Shown here: in pieces, positions 1-5,034 of the stretch | Numbering within the stretch: the first letter of the stretch is position 1 | How the letters are laid out: each line of letters opens with the position of its first letter | NCBI GenBank assembly: GCA_026988445.1 | Contig: JALSLF010000628.1 | Location: 1 to 5,832 of the forward strand | Reading direction: 5' to 3' | DNA from: Bacteroidales bacterium | GTDB taxonomy: Bacteria > Bacteroidota > Bacteroidia > Bacteroidales > NBLH01 | DNA length: 5,832 bases | The notes under the pieces: generated by a model | Database searches by the model: none | What the model was told of the DNA's origin: nothing | Seen by the model: only the letters and a program-made list of their open reading frames with translations | Made by a program: the position numbers and the translations under genes

Positions 1-554
1 GGGGAATGTTAGGTGCTATCGGTGGCTTTATTGTTGCATTGATAACTATATTTAAACCAAACTACGCGCATATTACAGCGCCTATCTATGCTATTCTTGA
101 AGGCTTATTTCTTGGAGGAATATCTGCATATTTTGAAGCAATATATCCCGGAATTGCATTTCAAGCAGTTATATTAACATTTGGAGTAGCCTTTGCAATG
201 CTTTTTGCTTATCGTTCGGGAATGATAAAAGCTACACCTAAATTTACCAAAGGAATTATTGCAGCAACCGGAGGAATTGCTATTTTTTATTTAATAAATA
301 TAATTTTCGGTTTTTTTGGCGGAGGAGTCAGTTTAGCCAATATGGGCATGTTAGGAATAGGTATTCAGTTATTTATTGTAATTATTGCTGCATTAAACCT
401 TATTCTTGATTTTGATATGATTGAGCGGTTGGCAACCCAAGGGGCACCAAAAGTAATGGAATGGTTTGGCGCTTTTAGCCTTACGGTTACTTTAGTATGG
501 TTATATTTGGAGATTTTGAAACTTTTGGCTTTATTTGCAGGGAGCAGAGATTAA
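1..554 (+). CDS. Bax inhibitor-1/YccA family membrane protein (5'-truncated by window edge)
   Basis: This is an integral inner-membrane protein of the Bax inhibitor-1/YccA (TMBIM) family. In the wider family, members act as pH-sensitive calcium leak channels or associate with the FtsH protease; the role of this one is inferred only. About 183 codons are visible. Numbering from the ATG at 6, hydrophobic segments lie near residues 1-17, 23-45, 49-68, 82-105, 112-134 and 150-176. The family signature is clear at the C-terminal end: DFDMIE (135-140) with two acidic residues, then the EWFGAF and TLVWLYLEILKLL stretches. Related proteins run to about 230-250 residues, and the frame is open to base 1. 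The ATG at 6 is therefore probably an internal methionine, with roughly 50-65 N-terminal residues outside the window. The gene stops at 552-554, and a hairpin terminator lies 80 bases downstream. Confidence 0.9.
   Translation, partial: GMLGAIGGFIVALITIFKPNYAHITAPIYAILEGLFLGGISAYFEAIYPGIAFQAVILTFGVAFAMLFAYRSGMIKATPKFTKGIIAATGGIAIFYLINIIFGFFGGGVSLANMGMLGIGIQLFIVIIAALNLILDFDMIERLATQGAPKVMEWFGAFSLTVTLVWLYLEILKLLALFAGSRD
506..537 (+). promoter_or_regulatory. Candidate Bacteroidota promoter for the Cys-rich leader
   Basis: TTTG at 506-509 is followed by a 20-base spacer and TTTATTTG at 530-537. This compares with the Bacteroidota consensus of TTTG near -33 and TAnnTTTG near -7, and one specified base of the -7 element is off. 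It lies inside the 3' end of the Bax inhibitor-1 gene. It would start a transcript around 540-546, just ahead of the mini-ORF at 567. Such matches arise easily in AT-rich coding DNA, so this is a weak call. A still weaker alternative is TTG at 599-601 with TAGTTTCT at 621-628, spacer 19. Confidence 0.22.
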
Positions 555-566
555 AAATTACATAGT

Positions 567-623
567 ATGCATTGTTGTTGTAACATAAATTATTGTTGTT
601 GTAAGCATTCATCAGTGCATTAG
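567..623 (+). CDS. Putative cysteine-rich leader peptide (18 aa)
   Basis: An ATG-to-TAG frame of 18 codons encodes MHCCCNINYCCCKHSSVH. Six of the 18 codons are TGT, in two in-frame triplets at 573-581 and 594-602. It begins 12 bases after the Bax inhibitor-1 stop. It ends 10 bases before a strong terminator hairpin and 81 bases before a cysteine desulfurase-like gene. Runs of one codon ahead of a terminator are the hallmark of ribosome-mediated attenuation (trp, his and leu leaders), and polycysteine upstream ORFs that regulate sulfur genes are known in mycobacteria. No Shine-Dalgarno sequence is seen, but the bases upstream are A-rich, which suits Bacteroidota initiation. Six cysteines with three histidines could instead bind metal. 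The frame could also be chance within a short direct repeat. Translation is not proven. Confidence 0.4.
   Translation: MHCCCNINYCCCKHSSVH
571..604 (+). repeat. Direct repeat of 13 bases, period 21
   Basis: ATTGTTGTTGTAA occurs at 571-583 and again, identically, at 592-604. The 21-base period is seven codons, so both copies sit in the same frame of the mini-ORF and each gives a Cys-Cys-Cys run. The repeat is either the coding core of a leader peptide or a simple-sequence duplication that happens to stay open. Confidence 0.8.
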
Positions 624-633
624 TTTCTTATAT

Positions 634-669
634 AAAGGTGGCGATATAATTATATCAGCCACCTTTTTT
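634..669 (+). terminator. Intrinsic terminator or attenuator hairpin
   Basis: AAAGGTGGC (634-642) pairs perfectly with GCCACCTTT (658-666). The upper stem GATAT (643-647) pairs with ATATC (652-656), with an AATT loop and a single bulged A at 657. Six T residues (664-669) follow the G/C-rich part, then more T-rich sequence. It is strong enough to end transcription from the Bax inhibitor-1 gene. Because it lies between the cysteine-rich mini-ORF and the start of the desulfurase-like gene at 705, it could also act as a regulated attenuator for that gene. Confidence 0.8.
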
Positions 670-704
670 ATTTTGTTATCATCAAACCTTTATATCAAAC
701 TTTT

Positions 705-2198
705 ATGGCTAATACGGAAAAATATTTTGAAAAGTTCAGAAAAAACGTAGTAGGAAATGACGCTACATTTGAATCACCATACGGTATAAAAAAAATAATT
801 TATGCCGACTGGATTGCCAGCGGACGCTTATATGCGCCAATTGAGGATAAAATAAAAAATACATTTGGTCCTTTGGTAGGGAATACACATTCAGAGGCAA
901 GCGAAACAGGTATTGCCATGACCCATGCCTACCATAAAGCGCAACAAATCATTAAACAACATGTAAATGCTTGTGAGGATGATATATTACTGACCTTAGG
1001 ACAAGGAATGACTTCGGCAGTGAATAAATTTATGCGAATTTTAGGCTTAAAAATTCCGGAACAAATCAGAGCCTATATGGACGATGCAGATAAACAATTT
1101 TGCATTCCCGAAGAGTGTCGTCCTGTGGTTTTTGTAACGCATATGGAGCATCACTCAAATCATACTGCATGGTTAGAAACTATTGCCGATGTTGTAGTTA
1201 TTGAGCCGGATAAAAACTTACTGGTAAGCCCTGAAAATTTAGAAAAAGAAATACAAAAATACAAAAAGAGAAAATATTTATACGGTTCATTTTCAGCAGC
1301 TTCAAATGTTACCGGTATTATTCCTCCTTATTTTGAATTGGCTAAAATAATGCACAAGCATGGAGGTTATGCTTTTGTTGATTTTGCAGCCTCAGCACCT
1401 TATGTTGACATTAATATGCACCCTGAAGACCCTGAAGCTTATTTAGATGCAATTTTCTTTTCACCACATAAATTTCTTGGTGGTCCGGGAAGTGCAGGTG
1501 TACTCGTGTTTAATAAAAAGCTTTATAAAAACGAAATTCCGGATCAACCGGGCGGAGGAACCGTTGAATGGACTGACCGTTGGGGGCGCAAACGCTACAT
1601 TGACGATATCGAAACTCGTGAAGATGGAGGCACCCCCGGATTTTTACAAACCATACGTGCAGCACTGGCAATTCGCTTAAAAGAGCAAATAGGAACACAA
1701 AATATGGAAGCAAGAGAAAAGAAACTCTTAGAAATTGCTTTTAAAAAAATGGAAAAAATACCCGGATTACATATTTTAAGTGGCGAACATAAAAACCGGA
1801 TTGGGGTAATATCCTTTTATCACGAAAAAGTACACCATAACTTAATGGTAAAACTTTTAAATGACCGGTACGGCATACAAGTTCGCGGCGGATGTTCTTG
1901 TGCGGGAACTTACGGTCATTTTTTATTGGATATTACACGGGAAATGTCCGAAGCAATAACCAAAGAAATAACTTTGGGCAATGCAAGCCACAAACCGGGT
2001 TGGGTTAGAGTTTCAATACATCCTACAATGACTAATGAAGATTTGAACACGGTTGTTGATGCAATTGCCGATGTAGTTAAAAACCATGATGAATGGATAA
2101 AAGAGTACTATCATGATAAACAAACCAATGAATGGTTTCATAAAAAGTTTCATAGAAAAACGCCGGAGGATTTTGCTCCGTGGTTTGATTTTGAATAA
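705..2198 (+). CDS. Class V aminotransferase, cysteine desulfurase/selenocysteine lyase-like
   Basis: This is a cytoplasmic fold-type I PLP enzyme of 497 residues. The family removes sulfur from cysteine (or selenium from selenocysteine), giving alanine and an enzyme persulfide. The landmarks appear in order. TLGQGMTSAVN (97-107) is the cofactor-phosphate region. EHHSN (148-152) carries the His that stacks on PLP, probably H149. SNVTGI (200-205) follows, then D226, which contacts the pyridine nitrogen. SPHKFLGGPGSAG carries the Schiff-base lysine K256. GGTPG (308-312) precedes RGGCSCAG, where C399 aligns with the catalytic Cys of SufS and C397 is an extra Cys. The Gln that usually follows the Asp by three residues is Ala229 here. 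At about 90 residues longer than SufS/CsdA, it has an insertion near 115-140 and a C-terminal extension. No suf or isc genes adjoin it. The ATG at 705 has no Shine-Dalgarno sequence but gives a natural N-terminus. The physiological substrate is inferred. Confidence 0.88.
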   Translation: MANTEKYFEKFRKNVVGNDATFESPYGIKKIIYADWIASGRLYAPIEDKIKNTFGPLVGNTHSEASETGIAMTHAYHKAQQIIKQHVNACEDDILLTLGQGMTSAVNKFMRILGLKIPEQIRAYMDDADKQFCIPEECRPVVFVTHMEHHSNHTAWLETIADVVVIEPDKNLLVSPENLEKEIQKYKKRKYLYGSFSAASNVTGIIPPYFELAKIMHKHGGYAFVDFAASAPYVDINMHPEDPEAYLDAIFFSPHKFLGGPGSAGVLVFNKKLYKNEIPDQPGGGTVEWTDRWGRKRYIDDIETREDGGTPGFLQTIRAALAIRLKEQIGTQNMEAREKKLLEIAFKKMEKIPGLHILSGEHKNRIGVISFYHEKVHHNLMVKLLNDRYGIQVRGGCSCAGTYGHFLLDITREMSEAITKEITLGNASHKPGWVRVSIHPTMTNEDLNTVVDAIADVVKNHDEWIKEYYHDKQTNEWFHKKFHRKTPEDFAPWFDFE

Positions 2199-2226
2199 AA
2201 AAGGCAGCTTAAGCTGCCTTTTTTTT
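2197..2226. terminator. Bidirectional intrinsic terminator between convergent genes
   Basis: AAGGCAGCTT at 2201-2210 and AAGCTGCCTT at 2211-2220 form a perfect palindrome, extended by an A-run on the left and an eight-T run (2219-2226) on the right. The realistic fold is a long stem with a TTAA loop. It overlaps the stop of the PLP enzyme and lies one base before the stop of the minus-strand gene that ends at 2228, so it can serve both convergent transcripts. Confidence 0.9.
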
Positions 2227-2227
2227 A

Positions 2228-2995
2228 TTAATTAGTAAACTCATCATCCTCTACTTCTAAGTCTTTCAAGTGCCCGCCACGAACAATTTTTCCAAAGCGG
2301 TAACTAATAAAAATATTAAAAAGAAATTGCGAATTTTGGGTTGCCATAATTTCCAATTCTTTTAAAAAAGCACTTGCCGAAGCGCCAACTTCAATAGCAT
2401 TGACAACCATTTCTTTTCTGCTAAATTCAAAACTAAAACTTCCTTTAAGAAAAACACCCGGATCTACTTTCATTTCGGGAAATCCCTTAAAGAATGAAGC
2501 CTTACCATAAATAATTTGAGTTTTAGATATATCAAATTTCTCTTCCCGATACCCATCAGGATAAGCAACCTGATAGTAAATTGGTTTTAACAAGACCAAA
2601 GTAGGTCCTCCCGAATAAACAAAGCGTACGGATACCCCGCCTTTATCCATCTTTCGGTACAACTCTTTTTGAAAACCTGCTGAACCGCGAAACTCCATGG
2701 CAACATTCATCTTTCCATAAACAAAGCGGGATAAGGTATATTGATCAACAGTAACTTTGAACTCTTTGGGGTGTTTAATATAATTAAAATCAGCTTCCCA
2801 AATAAATTTACGCGCAGCATTAATCCTCTTTCCATACCGATAGTTAAATCCCCACCCGTTTGAAAAGAAAAAAAATCCCCAAGTTTTCTCGTTCCTGTAA
2901 AAAATTTTACTCTCTTCCTCAATTTCGCCTTGAGCAAATAACTGAAAAGAAAAAAATAATGTAAACAGGTATAGTGTTAGTTTTTTGTAAATCAT
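2228..2995 (-). CDS. Putative outer-membrane/envelope beta-strand-rich protein, function unknown
   Basis: I do not recognise a named family; the protein resembles conserved hypothetical envelope proteins of Bacteroidota. With the start at 2995 it has 255 residues. Residues 1-22 form a signal peptide (MIYKK, a hydrophobic core, then LFAQ), with probable signal peptidase I cleavage before GEIEEE. The mature part alternates polar and aromatic residues in short strands separated by turns, for example NGWGFNYRYGKR (46-57), SGGPTLVLLKPIYY (128-141) and FNIFISYRFGK (226-236). This is consistent with a small beta-barrel, but no barrel-closing C-terminal aromatic is present. The last residues are acidic. 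A start 15 bases further upstream (3010, 260 aa) is possible. I prefer 2995 because it places MIYKK directly before the hydrophobic core and has AGAGGG five to seven bases upstream, an unusually good Shine-Dalgarno for this phylum. It probably shares a transcript with the lipoprotein gene 52 bases upstream. Confidence 0.75.
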   Translation of the reverse strand: MIYKKLTLYLFTLFFSFQLFAQGEIEEESKIFYRNEKTWGFFFFSNGWGFNYRYGKRINAARKFIWEADFNYIKHPKEFKVTVDQYTLSRFVYGKMNVAMEFRGSAGFQKELYRKMDKGGVSVRFVYSGGPTLVLLKPIYYQVAYPDGYREEKFDISKTQIIYGKASFFKGFPEMKVDPGVFLKGSFSFEFSRKEMVVNAIEVGASASAFLKELEIMATQNSQFLFNIFISYRFGKIVRGGHLKDLEVEDDEFTN

Positions 2996-3047
2996 CAGTC
3001 CCTCTGTCATTTAAAAATGAAAGGTGCAAAAATTGTTTGTTTTATGT

Positions 3048-3185
3048 TTAATTCTGAACAGAATTATTTGCCGGCTGCTCCATTGAATAAGCCGGACAAG
3101 GAGTTGCATGCTTATACCCTTTACATGAGCTTAGCACAAAGATAATTCCTGCTACAAATACTACAAATAATACTCTTTTTTTCAT
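3048..3185 (-). CDS. Small lipoprotein, 45 aa, CPAYS motif
   Basis: Read on the minus strand, the ATG at 3185 opens a 45-codon frame ending in TAA at 3048-3050. The start MKKRVLFVVFVAGIIF is a classic lipoprotein signal peptide. It is followed by the lipobox LSSC, so C21 would be lipidated and become the mature N-terminus. The mature peptide has only 25 residues (CKGYKHATPCPAYS, then a polar Met/Glu/Gln/Asn-rich tail) with a second cysteine at C30. Very short lipoproteins with a Cys-Pro-Ala-Tyr type motif occur in Bacteroidota genomes, and I know of no assigned function. It lies just upstream of the envelope protein on the same strand with no terminator between them, so the two likely form an operon. 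The lipobox and full signal peptide make a chance frame unlikely. Gene finders commonly miss genes of this size. Confidence 0.8.
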   Translation of the reverse strand: MKKRVLFVVFVAGIIFVLSSCKGYKHATPCPAYSMEQPANNSVQN

Positions 3186-3371
3186 ACGACATTCATTTTT
3201 TTACATAAAAAACTCTTTACAAGCAAGTTACGAATTTGATAATTAATAGTAATTTAATTTATTTTTAATGATATTAAATATCTAACAAAATAAAAGCCAA
3301 AATATTGTCCTTGCCTATATTAAATAATGTTAAAAATTATTATCATTGCGTAAAATTAAAAATAATTTGGT
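3186..3371. promoter_or_regulatory. Divergent AT-rich intergenic region
   Basis: This stretch separates the minus-strand lipoprotein from the plus-strand nitroreductase, so it must hold the promoters of both. It is extremely AT-rich. I found no well-spaced match to the Bacteroidota -33/-7 pair on either strand. The only symmetric element is GATATT-A-AATATC at 3270-3282, a 13-base palindrome that could be an operator. Confidence 0.4.
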
Positions 3372-4121
3372 ATGATACAAACTATTCTAAATCATCGCTC
3401 AATCAGGAAATATAGTAAAAAAAAATTAGATAAGCAAATTCTTGACGAGATTCTCAAAGCCGGAACACGTGCATCTACAACCGGAAATATGCAAATCTAT
3501 AGCATTATCGTAACACAAGAAGAGGAGTTAAAAAATAGATTATGGGAACTGCATTTTAAACAAGATATGGTAAAACAAGCCCCTGTTGTATTAACTTTTT
3601 GCGCCGATATGAACCGTTTTAACAAATGGTGTGAATTAAGCAATACAAAACCCGCTTACGATAATTTTTTATGGTTTTACAATGCTTCAATTGATGCCCT
3701 TTTGGCAGCACAAAATGTAGCTATAGCAGCCGAAAGTCATGGTTTAGGTATTTGCTATTTAGGAACAACCACTTATATGGCAGATAAAATTGCCGGTATT
3801 CTTGACTTACCTAAACATGTTGTTCCCGTAACCACTCTCGTAGTAGGTTACCCTGATGAATCTCCTGAATTAACAGATCGCTTGCCAATAGAAGCCGTGG
3901 TTCATTATGAAAAATATCAAGATTATGATAATGAAACAATAAAACAGCTTTATAAAGAAAAAGAAGAATTACCTTTAACAAAAGAGCTTATAAAACAAAA
4001 CAATACGGAAAACTTAGCACAGGTTTTTACCGAAAAACGTTATGTGAAAAAAGACAATTTGTTTTTTTCAAAAAGTTTTCTTGAATTCATCAAAAAACAG
4101 AATTTCATGAACAATGATTAG
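3372..4121 (+). CDS. NfsA-like nitroreductase / NADPH-dependent FMN oxidoreductase
   Basis: This is a cytoplasmic flavoprotein of the nitroreductase superfamily, closest by pattern to the NfsA/flavin reductase branch. The family uses FMN to pass electrons from NAD(P)H to nitroaromatics, quinones or flavins; the natural substrate here is unknown. The 249-residue length fits NfsA (about 240-250). Visible landmarks are HRSIRKY (8-14), the FMN phosphate-binding start, and STTGNMQ (35-41), the flavin-contact loop. APVVLTFCADMNR (70-82) comes next, then a helix rich in Ala leading to GLGICYLG (124-131). VVGYPDE (157-163) and DRLP (169-172) follow. The C-terminal tail with KRYVKKDN and FIKKQNF is typical of this branch. 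The ATG at 3372 places HRSIR at the usual distance from the N-terminus. No terminator is visible downstream, so it may be cotranscribed with the gene at 4234. Confidence 0.92.
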   Translation: MIQTILNHRSIRKYSKKKLDKQILDEILKAGTRASTTGNMQIYSIIVTQEEELKNRLWELHFKQDMVKQAPVVLTFCADMNRFNKWCELSNTKPAYDNFLWFYNASIDALLAAQNVAIAAESHGLGICYLGTTTYMADKIAGILDLPKHVVPVTTLVVGYPDESPELTDRLPIEAVVHYEKYQDYDNETIKQLYKEKEELPLTKELIKQNNTENLAQVFTEKRYVKKDNLFFSKSFLEFIKKQNFMNND

Positions 4122-4147
4122 CATTTCACAAACAAATTAGACAATTT

Positions 4148-4178
4148 AGTCAAATAAAGCCCTTATATCAGTCAAATA
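4148..4178 (+). repeat. Pair of 9-base direct repeats upstream of the coiled-coil gene
   Basis: AGTCAAATA occurs at 4148-4156 and 4170-4178, 22 bases apart start to start, or about two helical turns. The pair lies 56 bases or more ahead of the start at 4234. That spacing would suit a regulator binding on one face of the DNA, but in sequence this AT-rich a chance repeat is plausible. Confidence 0.45.
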
Positions 4179-4233
4179 TATAAGCAAAAAATAAAGATAA
4201 ATGAGTACTTTTATACAGGTAAATTAAGCAATT

Positions 4234-4986
4234 ATGGGTTGGAATATTTTTAAAGCCGGTAAAAAGGACGAAGAAAAATCTTTGTTACAAAAGATTGATA
4301 TTTCTTTGCAAAAAACCAAGCGAGAAAAAAGGCTGGTTGAGAAAGAAATAAAAGAAATAAAAGACTGGGCTGCCAATGCTATTATAGATGCATATTCCGA
4401 TTTTTTTCCAAATTCGGAGCTTACCTATTACAGAAAACAATATGCAGAAACCGCTTTGGAAGAATATGAAAAGATTAAAGCTAAGTTTGGTTCACAAATG
4501 GACGAAAACGAAGTTAAAAAATGTGACAATATTGTAAATTCCTATTTAGAGCAAATCAGGATAAGAACTGATAAACTTAAATTATACGAAAAATTAGAAC
4601 AGGATTATAAAGAATCAAAAGAAAAGTTGAAACAAGCCAAGTTTCAAGAAACCGAAAATGCAAAAAATCGCACAAAAGAAGAAAGGTTAAAAGCACATGC
4701 TCAAAAGTTAAAGCTTTTGGAAGAAAAATCAACTAAAAAAATAGCTGAAATAGAAAAAGAAAATCATCAGTTAGAAGATATTAAACAAGATGTGGTTTAT
4801 CACGAAGAATATCACAAAGAATTAAATCGTTTAAATAAACAGTTTCAAAAAGACAAAAATGTACCGGAAAATGATATTTTTGAACTTGATGATTCTAATA
4901 TAGGCCAAGAAAGCGATGATGATAATTCTCCGAACTCTTTTAAAGATGAAATTGATGATATTTTAAGTAGTTTAGATGATAAATAA
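4234..4986 (+). CDS. Charged coiled-coil protein of unknown function
   Basis: I do not recognise this 250-residue protein. It has no signal peptide or membrane segment and should be cytoplasmic. The first 12 residues (MGWNIFKAGKKD) are followed by a Lys/Glu-rich helix at about 14-45. A less charged patch with aromatics (WAANAIIDAYSDFFPN, 45-60) may be a small folded element. A long helical stretch, dense in Lys, Glu and Gln with heptad-like Leu/Ile/Tyr spacing, spans about 65-205 and is a probable coiled coil. From about 211 the protein becomes acidic and apparently disordered. It ends with DEIDDILSSLDDK (238-250), a short amphipathic segment that could dock to a partner. A structural or scaffolding role is a guess. 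The ATG at 4234 has no Shine-Dalgarno sequence. The gene follows the nitroreductase by 112 bases and ends at a strong terminator. Confidence 0.82.
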   Translation: MGWNIFKAGKKDEEKSLLQKIDISLQKTKREKRLVEKEIKEIKDWAANAIIDAYSDFFPNSELTYYRKQYAETALEEYEKIKAKFGSQMDENEVKKCDNIVNSYLEQIRIRTDKLKLYEKLEQDYKESKEKLKQAKFQETENAKNRTKEERLKAHAQKLKLLEEKSTKKIAEIEKENHQLEDIKQDVVYHEEYHKELNRLNKQFQKDKNVPENDIFELDDSNIGQESDDDNSPNSFKDEIDDILSSLDDK

Positions 4987-5012
4987 AAAAACCGGCTCTT
5001 GCCGGTTTTTTT
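4985..5012. terminator. Bidirectional intrinsic terminator
   Basis: AAAAAAACCGGC (4985-4996) pairs perfectly with GCCGGTTTTTTT (5001-5012) around a TCTT loop. The flanking A-run and T-run let it work on both strands, ending the coiled-coil gene on the plus strand and the GAPDH gene on the minus strand, whose stop is at 5035-5037. Confidence 0.92.
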
Positions 5013-5034
5013 ATTTACAAATCCTATATTTCAA

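Noticed and set aside
502..509. Perfect TAnnTTTG match (TATATTTG) inside the Bax inhibitor-1 gene
   Set aside because: No TTG or TTTG lies at a suitable distance upstream, and the bases are explained by the conserved W-L-Y-L-E codons.
1447..1680. Plus-strand open frame of 77 codons inside the PLP enzyme gene
   Set aside because: It lies wholly within the coding sequence of the class V enzyme in another frame and has no recognisable protein features.
1510..1713. Minus-strand open frame of 67 codons opposite the PLP enzyme gene
   Set aside because: It is antisense to well-conserved catalytic-domain coding sequence, with no domain or signal, so it is a shadow frame.
2707..2937. Minus-strand open frame of 76 codons overlapping the envelope protein gene
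   Set aside because: It shares the strand but lies in a different frame inside a gene with a clear signal peptide, and shows no features of its own.
3327..3353. Eight-codon frame MLKIIIIA upstream of the nitroreductase, considered as an isoleucine leader peptide
   Set aside because: Runs of ATT codons are expected in DNA this AT-rich, no terminator hairpin follows before 3372, and a nitroreductase has no link to isoleucine.
3363..3370. TAATTTGG just before the nitroreductase start, considered as a -7 promoter element
   Set aside because: It is an incomplete match, the nearest upstream TTG is only 14 bases away, and it would leave almost no leader.
4162..4184. CTTATAT/ATATAAG inverted repeat after the nitroreductase, considered as a terminator
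   Set aside because: The stem is seven pairs, nearly all A-T, with a nine-base loop and no T-run on the plus strand.
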